From Pseudomonas cremoris (GTDB lineage: Bacteria; Pseudomonadota; Gammaproteobacteria; Pseudomonadales; Pseudomonadaceae), in NCBI RefSeq assembly GCF_014230465.1, contig NZ_JAAXCY010000007.1:310001-374000 (forward strand): a stretch of 64,000 nucleotides of DNA, in the 5' to 3' direction. The notes under the pieces are model-generated. The model did not search any database. It saw only the letters and a list, made by a program, of their open reading frames with translations, and was not told where the DNA came from. This document shows, in pieces, positions 46,510 to 55,102 of the stretch; positions within the stretch are counted from its first letter, which is position 1; each line of letters opens with the position of its first letter. A program made the translations under genes and the position numbers.

Positions 46510-47583
46510 TTACGGCGTAATCGCGACCTTCATCACGCCGTCGCGCTGGTGGGCGAACAGCTCGTAGGCGGCCTCGATGTCATCGAGCTTGAAGCGGTGG
46601 GTCACCAACGGCGAAAGGTCGACCCCACCGCTGGCCACCACCGCCATCAAGCGGCGCATGCGTTCCTTGCCGCCGGGGCACAAGGTGGACACGATGCTGT
46701 AGTCGCCAAGGCCAGCGCCAAAGGCGTCGTACGGAATGCGCAGGTCGCTGGAATACACCCCCAGGCTTGAGACCCGTCCGCCCGGGCGCAATACGCGTAG
46801 CGCTGATTCAAACGTCCCTTGGGTGCCCAGCGCCTCGATCGCCACATCCACGCCACGGCCGTCCGTCAGCGCCATGATCTGCTCGACGACATCGCCTTTA
46901 TGGAAGTCGACGATATCGGTTGCGCCGAGGCGCTTGGCAACGCTCATGCGCTCACTGACGCCATCGACGCCGATAATCTTCGATGCACCCTTCAGCCGCG
47001 CACCCGCCACGGCACACAAGCCAATCGGCCCCAACGCGAACACCACCACCGTATCGCCAATATTCACGTCGCCCCGTTCGGCGCCGGAAAAGCCGGTGGA
47101 CATGATGTCGGGGCACATCAGCACCTGCTCATCGCTCAGGCCATCTGGGATCGGGCACAGGTTCGCCAGCGCATCCGGCACCAATACGTATTCGGCCTGG
47201 CAGCCGTCAATGGTATTGCCGAACTTCCAACCGCCCGCCGCGCGAAAGCCGTGGCGGGTGTCAGGGCCGTCCTGGGAGCCGCAGCCGCACAAGCAGGCAT
47301 AGCTTTGACCGCTGGGGGTAATAGCCCCGGCGATCACCCGTTGTCCTTCGACAAACCCGCGCACTTGGGAGCCGAGCCGCTCGATCACGCCGACCGGCTC
47401 ATGGCCCACCGTCAGCCCTTTGGCCACGGGATATTCACCGCGCAGGATATGCACGTCGGTGCCACAGATGGTGGTGGTGGTGATGCGCACCAGCGCATCG
47501 AGGGGGCCGACTTCGGGAATCGGCTTTTCATCCAGGACGATGCGGTTTTTTTCAACGAAGACTGCTGCTCTCATGGTTGCCAT
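46510..47583 (-). CDS. Zinc-dependent alcohol dehydrogenase
   Basis: A 357-residue medium-chain dehydrogenase. The catalytic zinc ligands are in TTICGTDVH and VGHEPVG, and the GroES-like N-domain contains CLCGCGSQDG, an atypical cysteine-rich loop in place of the usual structural-zinc motif. The NAD(P)-binding motif is VVVFALGPIGLCAVAGARLKGA. It resembles the secondary (isopropanol-type) alcohol dehydrogenases. AGGAG lies upstream of the ATG at 47583. It is monocistronic. The substrate is unknown. Confidence 0.85.
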   Translation of the reverse strand: MATMRAAVFVEKNRIVLDEKPIPEVGPLDALVRITTTTICGTDVHILRGEYPVAKGLTVGHEPVGVIERLGSQVRGFVEGQRVIAGAITPSGQSYACLCGCGSQDGPDTRHGFRAAGGWKFGNTIDGCQAEYVLVPDALANLCPIPDGLSDEQVLMCPDIMSTGFSGAERGDVNIGDTVVVFALGPIGLCAVAGARLKGASKIIGVDGVSERMSVAKRLGATDIVDFHKGDVVEQIMALTDGRGVDVAIEALGTQGTFESALRVLRPGGRVSSLGVYSSDLRIPYDAFGAGLGDYSIVSTLCPGGKERMRRLMAVVASGGVDLSPLVTHRFKLDDIEAAYELFAHQRDGVMKVAITP

Positions 47584-47698
47584 GTGACGACGCTCCTGCG
47601 TTGGGCGGCTGGATAGAACCCTCAGACTGCATCCAGTTGGCACGACAAACGTTGATCGTAGTCAACCCACCGTGGCATGCCATGACCGGGTGTCGATC

Positions 47699-48547
47699 TT
47701 ATGCCGCCGACAGCCCAATCTCTGCGCGCAGGCATTCAATCAAGTCGCGGTGGGTGGCACTGAGCGGCTGCGCACCGCTGATCAGCGCCAGTTCCGAAGG
47801 CGGCACGGGCGGTAGTTCCTGGCAGATTCGGTGGCTGGGCAACACGGCGCTCATGGGCAGGATGCTGATGCCCAGGCCCGACGCGACGGCGGCCTGGATG
47901 CCCGTCAGGCTGTGACTGCCGAATGCCACGCGCCAGCTGCGTCGCGCTTTGTCCAAGGTACGAATGGCCCGCTGGCGGTAAATGCACCCTTGAGGAAACA
48001 ACGCCAGCGGCAGGGTTTCAGCCTGCAGGTCCTGACCCTGGCCACACACCCACACCAACGTCTCCGGCCAATGGGCATGGCACTCGCCGCTGCCGGCTTC
48101 GCGCTTGACCAGGGCGATATCGATGTCCCCCTTGTCGAGTTGCCGACGCAGCTCTGTGCTCATGCCACTCACCGTTTCGAGCCGCGCTTGCGGGCGGGCG
48201 CGGACGAAGCCGGAAAGTATCGAGGCCATGCGCGTGGCATCGAAGTCCTCGGGTACGCCCAGGCGCACCGGCACTAGGCGGGTGTCGGTGTTCAAGGCAT
48301 CACGGGCCTCGCGGGACAGGCTTAACAGGCGCCGAGCGTACTGGGTCAATAACTCACCCTGTTCGGTGGGGCTGACATGCTGGCCGGAACGGTCGCGCAC
48401 CAGCAGCACTTGGCCGATGCTGTCTTCCAGCTTGCGAATCTGCTGGCTGACGGTGGACTGGGTACGGTGCACCCGCTCGGCGGCACGGGTAAAGCTGCCT
48501 TCATCCACCACGCAGACCAGGGTGTGCAGTAACTCAAGATCAAACAT
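47699..48547 (-). CDS. LysR-family transcriptional regulator
   Basis: A 282-residue regulator with the winged helix at the N-terminus (FDLELLHTLVCVVDEGSFTRAAERVHRTQSTVSQQIRKLE). AGAGG lies upstream of the ATG at 48547. It is divergent from the HAD-dehalogenase and aldolase pair across 114 bases and is the likely regulator of that pair. The effector is unknown. Confidence 0.85.
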   Translation of the reverse strand: MFDLELLHTLVCVVDEGSFTRAAERVHRTQSTVSQQIRKLEDSIGQVLLVRDRSGQHVSPTEQGELLTQYARRLLSLSREARDALNTDTRLVPVRLGVPEDFDATRMASILSGFVRARPQARLETVSGMSTELRRQLDKGDIDIALVKREAGSGECHAHWPETLVWVCGQGQDLQAETLPLALFPQGCIYRQRAIRTLDKARRSWRVAFGSHSLTGIQAAVASGLGISILPMSAVLPSHRICQELPPVPPSELALISGAQPLSATHRDLIECLRAEIGLSAA

Positions 48548-48661
48548 GGTGGGGCCTCTCATATCGAGAAATCAACTGTGATACAGAGGTTAATTTAATT
48601 TCCAACTGACAGCCAGGCTTCCTATGCTGGGTTACATCCTCCATGACCCGACAGGTGACCC

Positions 48662-49366
48662 ATGCCACTCGAACATTCTCCTCGCCCGCTGTGGCTGACC
48701 TTTGACTGCTACGGCACTCTGATCCAGTGGGATGAAGGCCTGCGTGCCGCCATCGACCGCATCCTGGATGAAAAAGGCGAGCACCAGGTCGATCGGGAAA
48801 CCTTGATCAGCGTCTACGATCATCACGAACACGCCCTGGAGCAAACGCCGCCGCATCGCAACTTTCGCACCCTGGCAGGTTTGAGTTTGCAACGGGCCTT
48901 ACAAGAGCTGGGGCTAACGGCCAACGAGCACGACGGCGCACTGCTCACTGACAGCATCAGTGCCATGCCGCCGTTTCCCGAAGTGGTGGGCACGCTGGGG
49001 CAGCTCAAGGCGTTGGGTTACAAACTGTGCATCGTCTCCAACACCGACGATGACGTGATCAGCGGTAATGTTGCGCAACTGGGCGGCTATATCGACCGGG
49101 TCATCACCGCCCAACAGGCCGGCGCCTACAAACCCGACCGTCGCTTGTTCGACCATGCTCATCAGCAACTGGGGGTAAGCCTGGACCAAGTGGTGCACAT
49201 CTGCGCCAGCCCCCACCTTGACCACGCGGCGGCACGGGATATGGGTTTTCGCTGCGTGTGGATCGACCGAGGCACAGGCCGCCAATTGCTGGCCGACTAC
49301 ACCCCGGATGCGATCCTGCCGACCCTCGATGGCGTGCCTGGACTGTTCAAGTCCTTGGGGTGGTGA
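48662..49366 (+). CDS. HAD-family haloacid dehalogenase-like hydrolase (type II)
   Basis: A 234-residue hydrolase. The nucleophile Asp15 is in LTFDCYGTLIQWDEGL, motif II is VSNTDDD and motif III is GAYKPDRRLFD; ASPHLDHAAARDMG supplies motif IV. It resembles L-2-haloacid dehalogenases but could be a phosphatase. AGGTGA precedes the ATG. It is followed after 3 bases by the aldolase gene, so the two are translationally linked. Confidence 0.85.
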   Translation: MPLEHSPRPLWLTFDCYGTLIQWDEGLRAAIDRILDEKGEHQVDRETLISVYDHHEHALEQTPPHRNFRTLAGLSLQRALQELGLTANEHDGALLTDSISAMPPFPEVVGTLGQLKALGYKLCIVSNTDDDVISGNVAQLGGYIDRVITAQQAGAYKPDRRLFDHAHQQLGVSLDQVVHICASPHLDHAAARDMGFRCVWIDRGTGRQLLADYTPDAILPTLDGVPGLFKSLGW

Positions 49367-49369
49367 GCC

Positions 49370-50158
49370 ATGGCCCATACATTTACACCCACTTCCTCCA
49401 GCCCACGGGCCGGGCGTTTCGACCTCGACAGTCGCGCAGTCATCGATGCCCGTCTCGAGCTGGCCGCCTGCCTGCAGCTGGCGGCGTTGCACGGGATGGA
49501 AGAAGGCATCTGTAACCACTTTTCGGCCACGGTGCCGGGGCATGACGGGCTGTTTTTCGTCAATCCGTTTGGTTATGCCTTTGAGGAAATCACCGCCTCC
49601 CGTCTGTTGGTGTGTGACTTTGCCGGCAACGTGATCGATGGCAGCGGTACCCCGGAGGCTACCGCGTTTTACATCCACGCCCAGTTGCACCAATTGCAGC
49701 CGCGCATCAAGGCGGCATTTCATACCCATATGCCCAATGCCACCGCCCTGTGCCTGCTGCAAGGACCACCGTTATTGTGGCTGGGTCAGACGGCGTTGAA
49801 GTTCTACGGGCGCACGGCAGTGGACGAACACTACAACGGGCTGGCCCTGGATAACCGCGAAGGCCAGCGCATCGCCGAGGCGCTGGGCGATGCCGACATC
49901 CTGTTCCTGAAAAACCACGGTGTCATGGTGGCCGCGCCAAACATCGCCGAAGCCTGGGATGACTTGTACTACCTGGAGCGGGCCGCCGAGGTGCAGTTGA
50001 AGGCGATGGCCAGCGGGCGGCCACTGCAGTTGATCGACCCCACGGTGGCTCAGCTTACCTACGAGCAAATGCGTGAAGGCGACCCGGCCAGTGCACGGGC
50101 ACATCTGGACAGCGGGATGCGCCGCCTGAAAAGGCTGGGGTCGCATTTCGATACCTGA
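49370..50158 (+). CDS. Class II aldolase/adducin-family protein
   Basis: A 262-residue protein. The zinc histidines are in AAFHTHMPNATALCLL and FLKNHGVMV, and NHFSATVPGHDGLFFVNPFG is typical of the family (fuculose aldolase, ribulose-5-phosphate epimerase relatives and ketosteroid-like decarboxylases). It is paired with the HAD-type hydrolase gene, suggesting joint action on a phosphorylated or halogenated hydroxy-acid. The substrate is not defined. Confidence 0.82.
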   Translation: MAHTFTPTSSSPRAGRFDLDSRAVIDARLELAACLQLAALHGMEEGICNHFSATVPGHDGLFFVNPFGYAFEEITASRLLVCDFAGNVIDGSGTPEATAFYIHAQLHQLQPRIKAAFHTHMPNATALCLLQGPPLLWLGQTALKFYGRTAVDEHYNGLALDNREGQRIAEALGDADILFLKNHGVMVAAPNIAEAWDDLYYLERAAEVQLKAMASGRPLQLIDPTVAQLTYEQMREGDPASARAHLDSGMRRLKRLGSHFDT

Positions 50159-50174
50159 CTCCCACTCATCCAAA

Positions 50175-50230
50175 TGTAGGAGCTGGCTTGCCTGCGATAG
50201 CGGTGTGACTGACTGGCACGCCGCTATCGC
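50175..50230. repeat. REP-type palindrome between convergent genes
   Basis: TGTAGGAGCTGGCTTGCCTG begins at 50175 and GCGATAGCGG (50194-50203) pairs with CCGCTATCGC (50221-50230) around a 17-base loop. This is the common Pseudomonas fluorescens-group REP form. It lies between the aldolase gene and the 3' end of the hydrolase gene at 50234 and may also stop transcription from both sides. Confidence 0.75.
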
Positions 50231-50233
50231 ACA

Positions 50234-51232
50234 CTATGGATCCAGCGGCCCGCCGTTGTAGCCCTCGGATAAACGTGTCCCGGTGAATTTCGCCACCACC
50301 GAACCCTGCGCTACCAGGCGCTCGCGGTGGCCGGTGACCATGCGGCCGGTTTGCGCGGCGTGCAAGATTACTTCGGAGTGGGGATCGCCCGGGCGACCGA
50401 TGATTCGAGCGAAGCGTTGCCCCTCCTCAACGTAATCCCCCAGGCCGATTTCAAACACCAGCACGCCGGCGCAGGGCGCAAGGATGGTTTCCATGCAGCC
50501 CATATCCACCACGTCGCCCTGCCATTCGGCGATGTCGGCCACTTCGTCGATCACCCCACTGATGCACAGCCACGCCCACAGGCCATCGGCATCTTGCTTG
50601 GCCAGCGCATCGCTGACGTCCGCTTGCCCGCGCAATTCAATCGTGGCCGTCAGGCGCGGTGAGCCATGGTTGATGACCGTTTCTTCAAAAGAGCCGTCAC
50701 CGCCTTCGTCCCACACGATGACTACCTCGGCTTGCAACGCCGCCGCCAGCGCCAACCCCTGCTCCGGCCAGAAACGGCGGTGGATGTAGAGATACGGCAG
50801 CGCTTCGTCGTCAGTGTGCAGGTCCAGCATCAAATCGGCATCGAGGGCCAATTGCGCCAGGCTTTTTTGCCATTGCGCGAAGTTGTTGGCCGGGCGCTGC
50901 AGGGCCAGGGATTGGTCGAAGCCACGGTTGAAGTTCTGCCCGGTGGCCTCATGAAAGCGCCCTAACACGCGGCCCTGACGAAACTGCCCGATGCCAAACG
51001 GATTGGCTTGCGGCACCACCGTGACGGTGCCGCGCAGGCGCCCTTGGTCTTGGCAAGCCTGCAAACGCGGCAGCAGCTGATGCAGCACCAGCATCCCGGC
51101 GATTTCATCGGCATGCACACCCGCTTGCAGGTGCACGCGGGGCCCGCTGCCATCACCGTCAAACCGCCAGGCGCCGATATGCAGCCGGTTGCCAGCGTCA
51201 CCGTTCACATGCCACGAAAGGTCTTTTGCCAT
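50234..51232 (-). CDS. Succinylglutamate desuccinylase/aspartoacylase-family hydrolase
   Basis: A 332-residue M14-like zinc amidohydrolase. His40 and Glu43 in AGVHADEIAG and His139 in LMLDLHTDDEALP are the expected zinc ligands. A C-terminal barrel-sandwich region (ETILAPCAGVLVFEIGLGDYVEEGQRF) follows, as in this family. It removes an acyl group from an N-acyl amino acid or a related substrate. AGGAGG precedes the ATG at 51232. It is divergent from the TetR gene and its upstream region holds the operator at 51268. Confidence 0.85.
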   Translation of the reverse strand: MAKDLSWHVNGDAGNRLHIGAWRFDGDGSGPRVHLQAGVHADEIAGMLVLHQLLPRLQACQDQGRLRGTVTVVPQANPFGIGQFRQGRVLGRFHEATGQNFNRGFDQSLALQRPANNFAQWQKSLAQLALDADLMLDLHTDDEALPYLYIHRRFWPEQGLALAAALQAEVVIVWDEGGDGSFEETVINHGSPRLTATIELRGQADVSDALAKQDADGLWAWLCISGVIDEVADIAEWQGDVVDMGCMETILAPCAGVLVFEIGLGDYVEEGQRFARIIGRPGDPHSEVILHAAQTGRMVTGHRERLVAQGSVVAKFTGTRLSEGYNGGPLDP

Positions 51233-51267
51233 GCCTTGCCCTCCTCTGATCAATTAATCGGTAGAGA

Positions 51268-51283
51268 TTGAACAGCCGTTCAA
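51268..51283. promoter_or_regulatory. TetR-family operator, copy 1
   Basis: TTGAAC-AGCC-GTTCAA is a perfect 6-bp-arm palindrome in the 90-base gap between the divergent hydrolase and TetR genes. Its near-twin is at 57177-57192, upstream of the transporter operon. The length and symmetry fit TetR-family operators. Binding by the TetR protein at 51323 is inferred. Confidence 0.65.
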
Positions 51284-51322
51284 CTAACCTGATGATTCCG
51301 GTCTTCCATCAAAGGCGATCCC

Positions 51323-51958
51323 GTGACTGTCGACCCTCCCAAACTGCGCCGCGCCGGCCCCGACGAACGCCGAGACTTGCTGGTCGCTGCCACCCTCACC
51401 TGCCTGGCTCGCGACGGCCACGCGGGCATTTCCGTGCGGCGTATTGCGGCTGAAGCCGGGGTGTCCGTGGGGTTGCTAAACCATCATTTCGGCAGCATCG
51501 ACGCGCTGATTGCCGAGACCTACCACAAGCTGGCCAACGAGCTGACCAGCGCCCTGTGGGAACAGGTCGAGCACGCCGAAGGTGCTGCCGCGCGCCTGGA
51601 TGCGTTCCTCAGCGCGTCGTTTTCGCCACGGGTGATGGACCCCGACCTACTCGGCGTGTGGGTGGTGTTCTGGAGCCTGATACGCCACTCCCCCCACGTT
51701 AACCAATCCCACGAAAACAGCTACCACGCCTACCTGGCGCTGATCCAACAGCTGCTGGACGACTTGGCCCGCAGCGAAAACCTGGTGATCCACGACAGCC
51801 GTTTGGCGGCCATCGGCTTATCGGCGATGCTCGACGGACTCTGGCTTGAGGGGTGTCTCAACCCCGGCACCTTCAGCCCCGCCAACGGGCTGCACATCTG
51901 CCGCTGCTGGGTACAGGGGCTGCGTCACGGAGCATTCGGCGCCGACCACGTCCTGTGA
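51323..51958 (+). CDS. TetR-family regulator, BetI-like
   Basis: A 211-residue regulator. DERRDLLVAATLTCLARDGHAGISVRRIAAEAGVSVGLLNHHFGSIDALIAETY is the helix-turn-helix, as in BetI-like repressors, and LSAMLDGLWLEGCLNPGTFS is the C-terminal signature of that group. The start is a GTG at 51323 with AAGGCGA upstream. It is divergent from the hydrolase gene and is the likely reader of the operators at 51268 and 57177. Its last 47 codons overlap the convergent EamA gene. Confidence 0.85.
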   Translation: MTVDPPKLRRAGPDERRDLLVAATLTCLARDGHAGISVRRIAAEAGVSVGLLNHHFGSIDALIAETYHKLANELTSALWEQVEHAEGAAARLDAFLSASFSPRVMDPDLLGVWVVFWSLIRHSPHVNQSHENSYHAYLALIQQLLDDLARSENLVIHDSRLAAIGLSAMLDGLWLEGCLNPGTFSPANGLHICRCWVQGLRHGAFGADHVL

Positions 51959-52816
51959 CACCGGATGCCGCGCACTGAGCATGGCCAGGGTGCCACTGAT
52001 GGCGATCAGCACCGCGCCAATGATCAGCGAGCCGTCCATCACGGTACCCCACACCAGGCTGGACAGGATGAACGCCCATATCAGCCCGGTGTATTCGAAC
52101 GGCGCGAGCAAGGTGGCGGTGGCACGTCGGAAACTCGCAAACAGTAGAAATTGCCCAATACCGCCGACCATGCCCGCCGCCAACATCCCCAGCCAGGCGG
52201 ATGTCGGTGCCGGGGTGTGGGTCCAGGGCAAGGTCACCGCCATGCAGATCACGAACACCACGTTGGTGATCAGCATCTGTTCCAGCACCGAAGTCGCCGG
52301 GTCGACCTGGCGCAGCTGGATATAGGTAAACGCCCAGCACAGCGCCGCCGCCAGGGTCAGGGCGATGGGCACCGGGTCGAGCATATTGCTCGGGCGACAC
52401 GCGATGATCACCCCGACAAAGCCGATGACCAGCGAAATCCACTGGCCACGGCTGGCGCGCTCCTTGAGGATCAGCGCCGCGAGCAACGTCACCATGATCG
52501 GCGCGGAGAAATACAACGTGGTCATTTCCGCCAGGGTCAGGTCCTTGGCGGCGGTGTAATACAACAGCCACGCCAGCAACGACAGCAGCCCACGAATGAC
52601 CAGCAAGCGGCGGCTGACCGACGTCCAGGCACGGCGCAACAACCCCCAGCGCCCGGCAATCACGCAGGCCGCGACCACCACCAAACTGCGCCAGAACAAA
52701 ATGGTAAACACCGAATAATCGGCCACCAGCCACTTGATCACCGCGTCCTGCAACGCCAGGAACAAATAGGCCAGGGAGCACAGGGCGATCCCTTGCAGCG
52801 AGCGGTCCTGGTTCAT
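51818..52816 (-). CDS. EamA/DMT-family transporter with overprinted C-terminal tail
   Basis: A 332-residue inner-membrane protein with 10 helices (FLALQDAVIKWLVADYSVFTILFWRS, ISLVIGFVGVIIACRPSN, IGGVLIAISGTLAML-like ending). The helical core ends near residue 285. The last 47 residues are hydrophilic and are encoded antisense to the TetR gene. It overlaps the upstream permease gene by 4 bases, so it belongs to the transporter operon. It may export a by-product or import the same solute. Confidence 0.8.
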   Translation of the reverse strand: MNQDRSLQGIALCSLAYLFLALQDAVIKWLVADYSVFTILFWRSLVVVAACVIAGRWGLLRRAWTSVSRRLLVIRGLLSLLAWLLYYTAAKDLTLAEMTTLYFSAPIMVTLLAALILKERASRGQWISLVIGFVGVIIACRPSNMLDPVPIALTLAAALCWAFTYIQLRQVDPATSVLEQMLITNVVFVICMAVTLPWTHTPAPTSAWLGMLAAGMVGGIGQFLLFASFRRATATLLAPFEYTGLIWAFILSSLVWGTVMDGSLIIGAVLIAISGTLAMLSARHPVSQDVVGAECSVTQPLYPAAADVQPVGGAEGAGVETPLKPESVEHRR

Positions 52817-53511
52817 CCGGCCGACCTGCGCAGCGGCGTTCCGCGCCGTTCGGCGATGGCATACACGCCTTCGATCAAAAAGGTCAGGCACAGGTACACC
52901 CCCGCGACCAACAGCAATGGCTGGTAAATCTGCAAGGTTTGCGCGCGCACCACGTTGGCCGCGCCCAGCAGGTCAACCACGGCGATCGTCGATGCCAATG
53001 CAGTGGACTTGAGCAACATCACCGTTTCCCCGGCCAGTGTTGGCAACAACAGGCGCATTGCCCGTGGCAGGCGCACCCGCAGCAACGCCTGGCGCGGTGT
53101 CATGCCAAACGCCGAGGCGGCTTCCATCTCACCCTTGGGCACCGCCAGCAGGCCGCCGCGAATCACCTCCCCCACATACGCGCCCACCGACAGCACCAGG
53201 GCAAACACGATGTACCAGTAGCCGTCACGCAAATACGGCCACAGGAAACTGCTGCGGATCATCGGGAACTGCGCAAACAAGCTGCCCAACCCGTAATAGA
53301 AAATGTAGATCTGGATCAGCAACGGCGTGCCCCGCAGCACACTGGTGTACGCCAGTGCGCTGCGGGCCAGCCATTTACGCCGCGACAAACGCGCCAACGC
53401 CACCAGAACCGCCAGGGCAAAACCCAGCACCGCCGAAATCACCAGCAGCGACAAGGTGGTCTGCAAGCCCTTGGCGATCAGGCCCGCGTAATAGCTTATC
53501 CATTCAGGCAT
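52813..53511 (-). CDS. Polar amino-acid ABC transporter permease (HisM-like)
   Basis: A 232-residue permease of the His/Glu/Gln/Arg/opine family. The EAA loop is GEMEAASAFGMTPRQALLRVRLPRAMRLLLPTLAGE and RGTPLLIQIYIFYYG is the usual family motif. The ATG at 53511 is chosen over one six codons upstream. It is in the operon with the second permease (7-base gap), the binding protein and the fused ATPase. Confidence 0.88.
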   Translation of the reverse strand: MPEWISYYAGLIAKGLQTTLSLLVISAVLGFALAVLVALARLSRRKWLARSALAYTSVLRGTPLLIQIYIFYYGLGSLFAQFPMIRSSFLWPYLRDGYWYIVFALVLSVGAYVGEVIRGGLLAVPKGEMEAASAFGMTPRQALLRVRLPRAMRLLLPTLAGETVMLLKSTALASTIAVVDLLGAANVVRAQTLQIYQPLLLVAGVYLCLTFLIEGVYAIAERRGTPLRRSAG

Positions 53512-53518
53512 GTGCCCC

Positions 53519-54226
53519 TCACTCGACAACCGGCATCCAGCGACGAATACGCCGCTCCAGACGTCCGGACAGGTAGTTGGAAGCCAGCGTCACCAGGTAA
53601 TACAGGGCGGCGGCCGTGAGGTAGAACAACAGGTATTGCCGGGTCGAGCCCGCCGCTTGCTTGGCGGTGTACAGCAGTTCGTTGGTGCCGACCACGCTGA
53701 TCAGTGCGCTGTCCTTGATCAGGTTGATCCACAGGTTGGACATGCCCGCCAAGGCGTACGGCGCCATGATCGGCAACGTCACCCGACGGAACAGGCCAAA
53801 CCCGCTCAAGCCGAAAGCCCGTGCTGCCTCGATCTGGCCGTGGGGAATCGCCAGGATCGCCGCGCGGAAAATCTCCGACGCGTAGGCGCCCTGCACCAAC
53901 CCCAGCACCAGGATCGCCACCAGCGGCCCGCTGATATTGACCTGCTCAAAGCCCAGCCACAGCATCAGCGCGTTGAGGCCCATGGACCCTGCGTAATACA
54001 GCAGCAGGATCAACAGCAGTTCCGGCACCGCACGAAACACCGTGGTGTAGCCGCGCATCAACAACCCGATCGGGCGCGGTGCACTGAGCTTGGCACAGGC
54101 CACCACCAGGCCGATCAACAAGCCGACCACAAACGACCCGGCGGAGATCTGCAGGGTCATCCATAACCCTTTGAGCAACGCGTTGCCCCACCCTTGTTCG
54201 CCAAAGCTGAGTAGCTCGAACATCAT
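53519..54226 (-). CDS. Polar amino-acid ABC transporter permease (HisQ-like)
   Basis: A 235-residue permease of the same family. FRAVPELLLILLLYY and GQIEAARAFGLSGFGLFRRVTLPIMAPYALAGMSN give the family motif and EAA loop. Its start overlaps the binding-protein stop by 4 bases (54223-54226), so translation is coupled. Both permeases together form the heterodimeric channel. Confidence 0.88.
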   Translation of the reverse strand: MMFELLSFGEQGWGNALLKGLWMTLQISAGSFVVGLLIGLVVACAKLSAPRPIGLLMRGYTTVFRAVPELLLILLLYYAGSMGLNALMLWLGFEQVNISGPLVAILVLGLVQGAYASEIFRAAILAIPHGQIEAARAFGLSGFGLFRRVTLPIMAPYALAGMSNLWINLIKDSALISVVGTNELLYTAKQAAGSTRQYLLFYLTAAALYYLVTLASNYLSGRLERRIRRWMPVVE

Positions 54227-55077
54227 TCGCTCTTCTGGGCGATTTGCTGGTAGGGGCTGTCACAGGTCTTACTGACAAACGCCGGGGTATCGCTGCGCTT
54301 GCATGGGCTGACCGACAGGCCGAAGTAGTGTTGCGACAGGTCGTCGTAGTCCTTGCTGACCAGTAATTCACCAATCGCTTTGTCCAGACGGGCCTTGAGC
54401 GCGGTGTCTTCCTTGCGCAGCCCTGCGCCAACGCCACGGCCGATGATCGGGTCGTAGGGCACGCTGGCGATATGCGCCAGGCCGCTGGCTTCCGGGGTCT
54501 TGACCATCATGGCGATGGCGGTGTCGTCGGCCATCATGTAATCGATTCGTCCAGCAATCAGGTCCGCGTTGGCTGATTCCTGAGTGTCGTAGTACTTAAG
54601 GTCGGCGATTTTTTCGTAGTACTTCTTCAAGTAGTTGGCGCTGACGGTGGAGATCTGCACGCCGATCAGTTTGCCCTTGAGGCCCGCCGGCGAGATCTCC
54701 ACTTCGCTGCCCTTCGGCCCGGCGACGCCCAGCAGAGAGTCGTAATAGGCGCGGCTGAACGCGATCTGTTTTTCGCGCTCATCGGTCACTGACATTGACG
54801 AGAAGATCACGTCGATCTTCTTCGCCAGCAACGACGGGATAATGCCGTCCCACGCCACTTCCTTGATCTGGCATTCGGCTTTCATGCCTTCGCACAGCTT
54901 GTGGATCAGGTCCACCTCAAAGCCGGACCACTGGCCGTTGCCGCCTTTCACGGTGAACGGTGGGTAGGGTTCGGCCGCGACCGCAAACACGATGGGTTTC
55001 TCTGCCGCCAGGGTAAAACCTGCGGCCAACACCAACACTGCACTGCTCAACCACGTTGCCATGCGTTTGGATTTCAT
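54223..55077 (-). CDS. Polar amino-acid ABC transporter substrate-binding protein
   Basis: A 284-residue periplasmic protein with a signal peptide ending FTLAAEKP. The mature part has PYPPFTVKGGNGQWSGFEVDLIHKLCEGM, IPSLLAKKIDVIFSSMSVTDEREKQIAFSRAYYDS and the late DDTAIAMM, as in the lysine/arginine/ornithine/octopine group. The C-terminus carries two cysteines (SPCKRSD and KTCDSPY) that could form a disulfide. The ligand is probably a modified amino acid, given the neighbouring hydrolase and aminotransferase. Confidence 0.85.
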   Translation of the reverse strand: MKSKRMATWLSSAVLVLAAGFTLAAEKPIVFAVAAEPYPPFTVKGGNGQWSGFEVDLIHKLCEGMKAECQIKEVAWDGIIPSLLAKKIDVIFSSMSVTDEREKQIAFSRAYYDSLLGVAGPKGSEVEISPAGLKGKLIGVQISTVSANYLKKYYEKIADLKYYDTQESANADLIAGRIDYMMADDTAIAMMVKTPEASGLAHIASVPYDPIIGRGVGAGLRKEDTALKARLDKAIGELLVSKDYDDLSQHYFGLSVSPCKRSDTPAFVSKTCDSPYQQIAQKSE

Positions 55078-55102
55078 GATTTTGCCCCGTCTTTTTATGG
55101 AG

